A stretch of DNA of 7,381 nt from Oscillospiraceae bacterium (lineage in GTDB: Bacteria; Bacillota; Clostridia; Oscillospirales; Ruminococcaceae), in NCBI GenBank assembly GCA_900768245.1, contig CAAGCE010000132.1, positions 1 through 7,381 on the forward strand, written 5' to 3'. Position 1 is the stretch's first letter. The number at the start of each line of letters is the position of its first letter. The position numbers and the translations under genes are program-made. Of the stretch, positions 1 to 5,900 are shown in pieces. The notes beneath the pieces were generated by a model. The model made no database searches, was not told the DNA's origin, and worked only from the letters and a program-made list of their open reading frames with translations.

Positions 1-206
1 AGAATAATCCAAGTCAAGGAAGACGACCGCAGGCAGGCTGCCGCCTGTCAAGGGAGTCTGACGCAGAATCGGATTATTATATCCGAGTATTTGTCTATAG
101 GTTGGTCTGGAATTAGTATAAGGTCAAGCCAATGACAGCCTGCCGTTTAGGCAAAAGCCGGCTTCCCAAATATAAAAATATAAAAGGGTAACAAGAACAG
201 CTGCCT
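1..206. other. Left-edge intergenic stretch with inverted repeats; no gene recognised
   Basis: I see no recognisable gene here. Frame 1 is open from position 1 to a TGA at 133-135 (44 codons), so it could be the 3' end of a gene entering from the left. However, frame 3 is also open to 114-116, and I recognise neither translation. Visible structure: an 8-bp perfect inverted repeat, AATAATCC (3-10) with GGATTATT (71-78); inside it GTCA (13-16) with TGAC (59-62), and a GC-rich hairpin with stem 32-38/43-49 and loop TGCC. A 9-bp segment, GGCAGGCTG (32-40), recurs as its reverse complement at 136-144. No clear terminator for the neighbouring minus-strand esterase gene is visible. The stretch could be a repeat or mobile-element remnant, a structured RNA, or ordinary spacer. 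Confidence 0.4.
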
Positions 207-1256
207 TTAGAGGACATTCTTTCTGATAAAGGCTGTAAGCTCCTCCGCCATTTCATTATGCTCGGCAAGGCGAGGGTGACCCGGAGTTGCTGCGCCGTTT
301 CTTGTGAAGAGATTATGGTATGCTTTCACACCTGCGGCGTTAAGCTCGTCCTTTATTTCGTCGATAGCCTTATCCCACTCGGCATCGTGCATAAGAACGG
401 TAGTTGTAAGGACAAATTTCGGTGAGCCGTATTTTTCGTTAAGGTCAAGGACAAATTTCTTATATGCCGTTTTCCATTTTTCACGGTATGCGGGGTCGGC
501 AATATCTATATCATCGCTGTCCGTTATGCCGTTATGCTTATCGTTCTGACCTATTGCGATTATTACAAGGTCGGGGATATAGCGTTTGAAGTCCCACGGT
601 GTAAGCTCGCCGCCTTCGGGGAAATAGCAAAGCTTGTCATATGTTGTTTCAAGTCCGATATAGTCGGGTGAATGGAAATAGCCTGTGCCGTTGAAAAGTG
701 CGATACCGCCCTGACAGATGTTATGTATCTGTCCGCCGAGATTTCTTGCGGTCTGCATTACAAAGCTGTTCCAGACGTTGTCATACCTGCTGTTATGACC
801 CTCAGGGTCGCATTTTCCGACATAGTCGGCAGCTTCGATGACCTCGCCTGCGCATACGCTGTCGCCGTACGCTTCCACCTTGAATGACGGCAGCTCAGGT
901 TTCTCAAGCAGTCCGTCAGCTTCTATGCCCTTGAATGCAAAGAACTGGTTTCCTGCGTGTTTCTTATAGATCACGGCAGTATGCTTTCCTGCCGCAAGGT
1001 TTTCCGCAACGGTAAGGGTCATATCCTTATCATTGTTTTCAGCCTGAAGCTGCACCTTTATCATTTCTCCGTCAATTATTGCTCCGAGAGAAACCTCTCC
1101 CCATACGGTATGGTTATTGAGCTTGATCTTAAGGCTTGTGCCGCTGAAATCAAAGAGTATCTGCGAGCCTGCAAAATAAAATACAGGTGCTTTCGGGTCG
1201 GAAAACTCTATTCTTCCCATATAATTTATTTTTTCATTGTCGGGCATAAAAAACAT
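207..1256 (-). CDS. CE2-like SGNH/GDSL carbohydrate esterase, probably cytoplasmic
   Basis: 349 aa. The layout matches carbohydrate esterase family 2: an N-terminal jelly-roll-like domain (about residues 12-115, with the FSGTSLKIKL strand pattern), then an SGNH hydrolase domain (about 125-349). Visible catalytic blocks are GDSV with nucleophile Ser133, GGI at 183-185, GQND at 236-239 (Asn238) and PGHP with His327. The usual Asp three residues before the His is replaced by Thr324, which fits the Ser-His dyad reported for characterised CE2 enzymes. CE2 members remove O-acetyl groups from xylan or glucomannan sugars; the substrate here is inferred. No signal peptide or membrane segment is seen, so it should act on imported oligosaccharides. 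The ATG at 1256 is chosen because AAGGAGG lies 7 nt upstream (1264-1270); Met4 is spaced worse. It is divergent from the GH9 gene. A general SGNH acetylesterase outside CE2 is the main alternative. Confidence 0.85.
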   Translation of the reverse strand: MFFMPDNEKINYMGRIEFSDPKAPVFYFAGSQILFDFSGTSLKIKLNNHTVWGEVSLGAIIDGEMIKVQLQAENNDKDMTLTVAENLAAGKHTAVIYKKHAGNQFFAFKGIEADGLLEKPELPSFKVEAYGDSVCAGEVIEAADYVGKCDPEGHNSRYDNVWNSFVMQTARNLGGQIHNICQGGIALFNGTGYFHSPDYIGLETTYDKLCYFPEGGELTPWDFKRYIPDLVIIAIGQNDKHNGITDSDDIDIADPAYREKWKTAYKKFVLDLNEKYGSPKFVLTTTVLMHDAEWDKAIDEIKDELNAAGVKAYHNLFTRNGAATPGHPRLAEHNEMAEELTAFIRKNVL

Positions 1257-1297
1257 AGCCGCTCCTCCTTAGTAAACATATTCGTTTCAATATGACA

Positions 1298-1326
1298 ATT
1301 TTAGCACAGTACAGCTCTTCTTTCAA
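1298..1326 (-). promoter_or_regulatory. SigA-type promoter of the CE2-like esterase gene
   Basis: Read on the minus strand: -35 TTGAAA (1321-1326), a 17-nt spacer, and -10 TAAAAT (1298-1303) preceded by TGC, giving an extended -10. Both hexamers match consensus at 5 of 6 positions. The predicted transcription start is near 1291, leaving a leader of about 35 nt before the ATG. Confidence 0.7.
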
Positions 1327-1359
1327 GTAAAAATTAATAAAAATTATATAATATCCGAT

Positions 1360-1388
1360 TTTATTTCACCGTACTTTCGCTGTATAAT
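1360..1388 (+). promoter_or_regulatory. Candidate promoter of the GH9-SGNH gene pair
   Basis: A perfect -10 TATAAT lies at 1383-1388. At 17-nt spacing the -35 position (1360-1365) reads TTTATT, a poor match, so expression may need an activator. Transcription would start near 1395. The region between the two divergent promoters (about 1327-1360) is very AT-rich; I could not pick out a convincing operator palindrome. Confidence 0.5.
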
Positions 1389-1420
1389 ATATTAAAATGG
1401 GGCAGTTTAAAATTATTGAA

Positions 1421-1429
1421 AAGGAAGTG
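1421..1429 (+). promoter_or_regulatory. Ribosome binding site that decides the GH9 start
   Basis: AAGGAAGTG matches the full anti-Shine-Dalgarno complement AAGGAGGTG at 8 of 9 positions and ends 6 nt before a GTG at 1436. The upstream in-frame ATG at 1397 has no ribosome binding site and lies almost on the predicted transcription start. Confidence 0.7.
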
Positions 1430-1435
1430 TCAGAT

Positions 1436-3052
1436 GTGAAAGGCAAAATACATATCGATCAGCTTGGATATATTACTCATATGCCTAAAAAAGCAGTCTG
1501 CGTCGGCACGGGTTCTTCTTTTGAAATAGTTGATATTCATTCCGATAAAATTATGTATGCAGGAGTTCTTCCGCCCTTTAAATTTGATGAAGCCTCAGGC
1601 GAAAATGTTTCCGCCGCAGATTTTTCATCCTTTAATCTTCCGGGCGAATACTGCATCAAAATAGGCAGAAAGCGTTCCGATACATTTACTATTTCCGACA
1701 AGCCTTATACCAAGTTCAAAAACACCGTACTGAAGGCATTGTACCTCAACCGCTGCGGTGCTACCGACAGCGATTATGCAGGAGATTACGCCCACGAAAA
1801 ATGTCACTCGGCAGAAGCTATGCTCTTTGAAAACAATGACATTAAATTAGACGTATCGGGCGGCTGGCACGATTCGGGCAGCTATGGAAAATACACCGTT
1901 ACCGCCTGCACGGCTCTCGGTCATATGCTTTATGCTTACAAGCTTTTCCCCGAGGCTTTCAAAGAAAAAAACAACATTCCGCAAGGTCTGAAGGATATGC
2001 CCGACATACTTTGCGAATGCCGCACGGAGCTTGAATGGCTCCTGAAAATGCAGGACCGTGACGGCGGTGTTTATCACAAGGTCTGCACCCTTAAACCAAG
2101 CGGTCTTGTTCTTCCCGATGAGGACAAAGAACAGATGTATATTTTCCCCTGCTCACATCAGGCTACCGCAAATTTCATTGCCGTTGCTGCTCTTGCATCG
2201 GGCATTTACAGCGAGTTCGACAGTGATTTTGCCGATCTGCTGGAATCCGCTGCCTTCAACGGCTGGATATGGCTTTCAAACCGTCCCGAATACAAACCGT
2301 TTTTCAATCCTCCTGCCGTAAAATACAACACGGTCGGAGATTATTCCGATGAAAATTTCGGTGATGACCTTTTCTGGGCAGCCTGCGAGCTTTACTCTAT
2401 GACAGGAGAAGATATTTTCCGCAAAAAGATATTTGAGCTTTACAGGTCGGTCGGCGTAACGGGATTTGTCCCTGCAAATGTCGGCGGATTCGGTGCTCTT
2501 GCCTATATACTTTGCAGCAGACCAAAGGACGTTGAAGTCGAACGCTCCATAAGACTGCAATACAGGATAGAAGCGGATAATCTTACGTCCATTTCCGAAA
2601 AAAGCGGCTACGGCACAGCTCTCAAATATGATGAATACGGTATGGGAAGCAACATAACCGTGCTGACCAAAGCTATGGTGCTTATTTACGCATACATACT
2701 GTTAAAATGCGAAAATTACCGCAATATTGCCGAGGAACAGCTTGATTACATACTCGGAAAAAATCCGATGGGAGTATGCTATGTGACCGGTATGGGAGCT
2801 GTACCGGTACAAAATCCGCACCACAGACATTCTGCATTTGACGAGGTCGACCAGCCTGTTCCCGGAATGGTAATGACAGGTCCCAATTCAAACAGAAGTG
2901 ATGACTATGCAAGGTGGAATATCCCGAACAATACTCCTCCGGCAAAATGCTACTGCGATGCAGGCTTCTGCTACTCCACAAACGAGGCCGCAATAAATGC
3001 AAATTCTGCTGCACTTTTTGTAACAGCATTTTTCGAAGCACTTGAAGACTGA
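1436..3052 (+). CDS. Glycoside hydrolase family 9 protein, signal-less, catalytic-base Asp replaced by Ser
   Basis: 538 aa from the GTG at 1436, or 551 aa from an ATG at 1397 that lacks a ribosome binding site. An N-terminal CelD_N-type Ig-like domain (about residues 4-87, starting IHIDQLGY) precedes a GH9 (alpha/alpha)6 barrel (about 90-535). Both GH9 signatures are visible: YVTGMG...NPHHRH (about 449-465) and YCDAGFCYSTNEAAINANS, containing Asp508 and the catalytic acid Glu517. The N-terminal active-site motif, usually GGWHDAGDYGKY, reads GGWHDSGSYGKY: Asp146 is kept, but the catalytic-base Asp is Ser149. GH9 enzymes hydrolyse beta-1,4-glucans by inversion. With no signal peptide, dockerin or binding module, this resembles intracellular cellodextrinases such as Butyrivibrio Ced1 in layout. 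Activity is uncertain because of Ser149. It precedes the SGNH lipoprotein gene by 25 nt, probably as one operon. The family call is firm; the function is not. Confidence 0.93.
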   Translation: MKGKIHIDQLGYITHMPKKAVCVGTGSSFEIVDIHSDKIMYAGVLPPFKFDEASGENVSAADFSSFNLPGEYCIKIGRKRSDTFTISDKPYTKFKNTVLKALYLNRCGATDSDYAGDYAHEKCHSAEAMLFENNDIKLDVSGGWHDSGSYGKYTVTACTALGHMLYAYKLFPEAFKEKNNIPQGLKDMPDILCECRTELEWLLKMQDRDGGVYHKVCTLKPSGLVLPDEDKEQMYIFPCSHQATANFIAVAALASGIYSEFDSDFADLLESAAFNGWIWLSNRPEYKPFFNPPAVKYNTVGDYSDENFGDDLFWAACELYSMTGEDIFRKKIFELYRSVGVTGFVPANVGGFGALAYILCSRPKDVEVERSIRLQYRIEADNLTSISEKSGYGTALKYDEYGMGSNITVLTKAMVLIYAYILLKCENYRNIAEEQLDYILGKNPMGVCYVTGMGAVPVQNPHHRHSAFDEVDQPVPGMVMTGPNSNRSDDYARWNIPNNTPPAKCYCDAGFCYSTNEAAINANSAALFVTAFFEALED

Positions 3053-3077
3053 CAAATCAAAGGAAAGGAACATTATT

Positions 3078-4361
3078 ATGAGATCATTGAAAAAAATAAC
3101 CGCCGCTGCAGCTGCTGCGGCAATGTGCGCAGCTATCCTCACTGCCTGCGGAGATAAGGTACAGACTGATGAAGCAACAGCCGACACTGCCGCTGCTCAG
3201 CCTGCAATAGTTACTACCGCAGCTGATGTAAACGCTGTTGACCCTGCCGAGCCGTTTGACCTTGCAGGCGGAGTTACGGACAAGATGTATAACCGTGCAA
3301 TAATGAACGAGGGCGATCTTGTAAGACTTGCCGCAGCAATGAAAAAGGCACAGAGCGGCGAGAGCGTTACTGTCGGAGTTATCGGCGGCTCTATCACACA
3401 GGGCACAGCTGCTTCAAATCAGAACAACTGCTATGCCTCAAAATTCTTTAACTGGTGGAGCGAGAAATTCCCCGAGGGAAGCTTTAATTTTGTAAATGCA
3501 GGCATCGGCGGAACAGACTCATATCTTGGCGTTCACCGTATCGATGAGCAGCTTTTGTCACAGAACCCTGATGTTGTTATCGTTGAATTTTCCGTAAACG
3601 ATACTGACAAGACAATGAATAAATATTCCTATGACAGTCTTGTAAGAAAGATACTCACAGCTGACAATGACCCTGCTGTTATCCTCCTTTTCACAACTCA
3701 GGAGGACGGCACAAGTATGCAGGACATTCACAAGGAAGTCGGCACAGCATACGACCTGCCTATGGTAAGCTATAAAAATGCAGTATATCCCGAAGTTGCC
3801 GCAGGCACTCTTGCCTGGGACGATATTTCCCCCGATAACATTCACCCTAATGATGCAGGTCACGATATTATCGGTCAGATACTCAGCCGTTATCTTAACA
3901 GCGTTTATGATAAGCTCGACACTATCACAGAAGAGCCGACAGCCTTTGATACACAGGCTATGACAAACGACTACTACAAAAATGCGGCTCTTTACAACGC
4001 TTCACAGATAACACCGTCTGCAATCGAAGGCTTTGAAGTGGGACAGAATAATGTCTACTCACAGTTTACGGACAACTGGCTCACACAGGGCGGCGGTACA
4101 ATGACATTTGATGTTGAATGCCAGAATTTCGGCATCTTCTTCCTCCGCACCACCGACGGAAAGAGCGGTACATATGAAGTATACGTTGACGGACAGCGCA
4201 AGGGCAAAATGGAAGCCGATTTCTCAGGCGGCTGGGGCAACTACGGCTACGGTCAGCAGTTCCTTATCAGCAAGGAATCAGCACAGCACACCATTGAAAT
4301 AAAGCCTGCCGAGGGTTCGGAGGATAAGGCAATAACAATTCTCGCCCTTATGATAAGCTGA
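3078..4361 (+). CDS. SGNH/GDSL esterase lipoprotein with C-terminal beta-rich domain
   Basis: 427 aa. The start ATG at 3078 follows AAAGGAAAGGA with suitable spacing; the upstream TTG at 3042 overlaps the GH9 stop and is rejected. A lipoprotein signal peptide (Lys5-Lys6, Ala-rich core, lipobox LTAC with Cys24) puts the protein on the outer face of the membrane. An Ala/Thr/Asp-rich linker (about 25-60) leads to an SGNH hydrolase domain (about 95-280): GGSIT with nucleophile Ser105, NAGIGG at 140-145, VND with Asn174, and DNIHPN giving Asp253 and His256, so the Ser-Asp-His set is complete. Residues about 315-427 look beta-rich, with many Gly and aromatic residues (for example YEVYVDG and GGWGNYGYG), and may be a carbohydrate-binding-type sandwich; I cannot name the family. 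Likely role: extracellular deacetylation of plant polysaccharide, inferred from the fold and the GH9 neighbour. No clear terminator follows. Confidence 0.88.
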   Translation: MRSLKKITAAAAAAAMCAAILTACGDKVQTDEATADTAAAQPAIVTTAADVNAVDPAEPFDLAGGVTDKMYNRAIMNEGDLVRLAAAMKKAQSGESVTVGVIGGSITQGTAASNQNNCYASKFFNWWSEKFPEGSFNFVNAGIGGTDSYLGVHRIDEQLLSQNPDVVIVEFSVNDTDKTMNKYSYDSLVRKILTADNDPAVILLFTTQEDGTSMQDIHKEVGTAYDLPMVSYKNAVYPEVAAGTLAWDDISPDNIHPNDAGHDIIGQILSRYLNSVYDKLDTITEEPTAFDTQAMTNDYYKNAALYNASQITPSAIEGFEVGQNNVYSQFTDNWLTQGGGTMTFDVECQNFGIFFLRTTDGKSGTYEVYVDGQRKGKMEADFSGGWGNYGYGQQFLISKESAQHTIEIKPAEGSEDKAITILALMIS

Positions 4362-4506
4362 TAAGTCAAGTCGGGATCTGTCAAAACACGGGTCAAAAAT
4401 ATTTAAATTATCCCTATAAAAAATACTTATAATCATATTCTTTCTGTGTTATAATCCATTATGCTGTACATTTATGGAATTTACAGAAACACAGGAGGAA
4501 ATGAAA
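4362..4506 (+). promoter_or_regulatory. Intergenic promoter region before the repeat lipoprotein gene
   Basis: An extended -10, TGT-TATAAT, occupies 4447-4455. The -35 position at 17-nt spacing (4427-4432, TTATAA) is weak, and the extended -10 could compensate. A transcript starting near 4462 would have a leader of about 45 nt. A second TATAAT at 4428-4433 lacks a partner -35. I found no intrinsic terminator for the preceding gene: GGGAT (4373-4377) can pair with ATCCC (4410-4414), but the loop is long and no T-tract follows, so read-through is possible. Confidence 0.5.
4493..4498 (+). promoter_or_regulatory. Ribosome binding site of the repeat lipoprotein gene
   Basis: AGGAGG is separated by 8 nt from the ATG at 4507. 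The in-frame ATG at 4501 is only 2 nt away, and an earlier ATG at 4474 lies upstream of the site, so 4507 is the likely start. Confidence 0.75.
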
Positions 4507-5268
4507 ATGAAGAAGAAAATTTTAAGCACAGCACTTATTGCAGCTATGCTGTTGACTATGGCTGCCTGCAACAGCAGCACGGCAGAGCCTGAAGCTTCAG
4601 CAGAAAGCTCAGCAGCAGAAACCACGACTGAAGCTGAAACTGCCGAAGCTGTTACAGAGGAAACAACAGCCGAAGCTGAAACTACCGAAGCTGTTACAGA
4701 GGAAACAACAGCCGAAGCTGAAACTACCGAAACTACAACAACAGAAGCTGAAACCACGGCAACCGAAGCCGAAACGACCGAAACCACTACAGAAGCCACA
4801 ACTACCGAAGCTGAAACTACTGAAACAACAACCGCAGCTGCTGTCACAACAACTGCTGCCACAACTGCTGCCACAACAGCCTCGATCGACCCGAACAGTA
4901 TTTCCGAAACACCGACAAGTCAGTTTGAATTTGAAGGCAGTCAGGACGAGGAATATTACAAGGTCATAAAATACAACGGAAATGACTCTACTGTAAAGGT
5001 ACCGGCTGAATATGACGGTCTGCCTGTTGAAACAATTCTGAGCGGTTCATTCAGCGGCTGTTCGGAAGTCACAACAATAATACTTCCCGAAAGCATGGAC
5101 TTTATCCTTGGCAATACATTTGCAGGCTGCAGCAATCTCCAGAATATAATAATCACAGGAAGCAATGTAGACATATACCAGGATGCTTTCAGCGGCTGTA
5201 CTGCTACTGTAACTTATAACGGCAAGTCCTATACATCATCGGAATACAGCGAGCTTTACAAAAACTAA
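4507..5268 (+). CDS. Surface lipoprotein with Thr/Glu-rich repeat stalk and BspA-type leucine-rich repeats
   Basis: 253 aa. Signal peptide with Lys2-Lys4, a hydrophobic core, and lipobox MAAC with Cys21. Residues about 26-127 are almost only Thr, Glu and Ala, with some Ser and Val, an extended acidic stalk that could carry the domain away from the membrane. Part of it is an exact-length tandem repeat. Residues about 150-240 form a short leucine-rich domain of the BspA/LRR_5 type, with three FxGC motifs at 182-185, 205-208 and 228-231, a 23-residue period. The last repeat runs into TVTYNGKSY, a common closing strand for such domains. BspA-like domains often mediate surface or protein contacts; no enzymatic motif is visible and the ligand is unknown. 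It has its own promoter and ends at a shared terminator, so a link to the GH9 cluster is only positional. Confidence 0.85.
   Translation: MKKKILSTALIAAMLLTMAACNSSTAEPEASAESSAAETTTEAETAEAVTEETTAEAETTEAVTEETTAEAETTETTTTEAETTATEAETTETTTEATTTEAETTETTTAAAVTTTAATTAATTASIDPNSISETPTSQFEFEGSQDEEYYKVIKYNGNDSTVKVPAEYDGLPVETILSGSFSGCSEVTTIILPESMDFILGNTFAGCSNLQNIIITGSNVDIYQDAFSGCTATVTYNGKSYTSSEYSELYKN
4630..4731 (+). repeat. 42-bp tandem repeat in the lipoprotein stalk
   Basis: Two 42-nt units, 4630-4671 and 4672-4713, differ at one base (ACTGCC versus ACTACC) and are followed by an 18-nt partial third copy (4714-4731). Each unit encodes 14 residues, EAETAEAVTEETTA or EAETTEAVTEETTA, so copy-number change would keep the frame. 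More diverged Glu-Thr-rich units continue to about 4830. Confidence 0.9.
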
Positions 5269-5288
5269 AGATCAATACTTACTAAAAA

Positions 5289-5326
5289 AGCACGATGCGG
5301 AACTTTATAAAGAACTGCATCGTGCT
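5289..5326. terminator. Bidirectional intrinsic terminator
   Basis: A perfect 10-bp stem, AGCACGATGC (5289-5298) with GCATCGTGCT (5317-5326), has a T-rich tract to its right (5329-5335) for the plus-strand lipoprotein gene. An A-run to its left (5284-5289) reads as T on the minus strand and serves pgsA. The pgsA stop codon (5334-5336) lies within the right-hand tract. Confidence 0.9.
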
Positions 5327-5333
5327 GATTTTT

Positions 5334-5900
5334 TTATTTGCTTGAATCAATGTATTTCCAATAGCCTTTGAGATAAATACCGCCCGAAACAACGGTGAGC
5401 GCAGTCGCTATCCAGATAAGCGTCTGATCGATAACATTAAGTATCACTGCACCGTGAGAACCTGCTTCAAAGCCAAGGCACATACCGAATATAATAACAA
5501 CTATCGCAGCCATTGTAAAAGCTGTTTTAAGCTTGCCCCAGATACCTGCGGCAACAACTATGCCCTCATTGGCTGTTACAAGGCGAAGTCCCGATACCAT
5601 AAACTCACGGGCTACGATTATTATTACCGGTACTGCTCCGATAAGTCCCTGATTTGTCATACAGATAAGTGCAGATACAACAAGCACCTTATCTGCAAGC
5701 GGGTCAAGGAACTTTCCGAATGTGGTAACAAGATTCTGGCTTCTTGCGATATGTCCGTCAAGGGCGTCTGTGACCGACGCCGCAATGAAAATAACAAGTG
5801 CGATCATCTTGCTGAACGGAATAAAATCAGTCAGCATAAAAAACACAAAGAACGGTACAAGGATCACACGAAGTAATGTAAGCTTATTCGGCAGATTCAT
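5334..5900 (-). CDS. pgsA: CDP-diacylglycerol--glycerol-3-phosphate 3-phosphatidyltransferase
   Basis: 188 aa, the usual family length. Integral membrane enzyme that transfers the phosphatidyl group from CDP-diacylglycerol to sn-glycerol 3-phosphate, releasing CMP and making phosphatidylglycerol phosphate, the committed step to phosphatidylglycerol and cardiolipin. The CDP-alcohol phosphatidyltransferase motif D-x2-DG-x2-AR-x8-G-x3-D-x3-D is complete: Asp45, Asp48, Gly49, Ala52, Arg53, Gly62, Asp66 and Asp70, with the acidic residues expected to bind the metal and CDP group. The N-terminus MNLPNKLTLLRV is typical of PgsA. Hydrophobic segments are seen at about 10-24, 31-44, 72-80, 86-97, 126-143 and 160-177. 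The start has AGGAGAGG (5907-5914) 6 nt upstream, inside the end of rimO, which it overlaps by 17 nt. The pair is probably co-transcribed and translationally coupled. Other CDP-alcohol transferases are possible but less likely. Confidence 0.95.
   Translation of the reverse strand: MNLPNKLTLLRVILVPFFVFFMLTDFIPFSKMIALVIFIAASVTDALDGHIARSQNLVTTFGKFLDPLADKVLVVSALICMTNQGLIGAVPVIIIVAREFMVSGLRLVTANEGIVVAAGIWGKLKTAFTMAAIVVIIFGMCLGFEAGSHGAVILNVIDQTLIWIATALTVVSGGIYLKGYWKYIDSSK

Noticed and set aside
1..135. Possible C-terminal fragment of a gene entering from the left (frame 1)
   Set aside because: Only 44 codons, unrecognised, and another frame is also open over much of the stretch; not enough to call a CDS.
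3042..3077. Upstream TTG start for the SGNH lipoprotein
   Set aside because: It overlaps the GH9 stop, lacks a well-placed ribosome binding site, and would put 12 residues before a standard lipoprotein signal peptide. The ATG at 3078 fits better.
4373..4414. Possible terminator after the SGNH lipoprotein gene
   Set aside because: Only a 5-bp stem with a long loop and no T-tract.
4474..4506. Upstream ATG start for the leucine-rich lipoprotein
   Set aside because: The AGGAGG site lies downstream of this ATG, and the signal peptide starts properly at 4507.
4449..4874. Minus-strand open frame rich in Val, Ser and Ala
   Set aside because: It is the antisense shadow of the Thr/Glu stalk repeats; its low-complexity composition follows from the repeated codons and it covers the promoter and signal sequence of the real gene.
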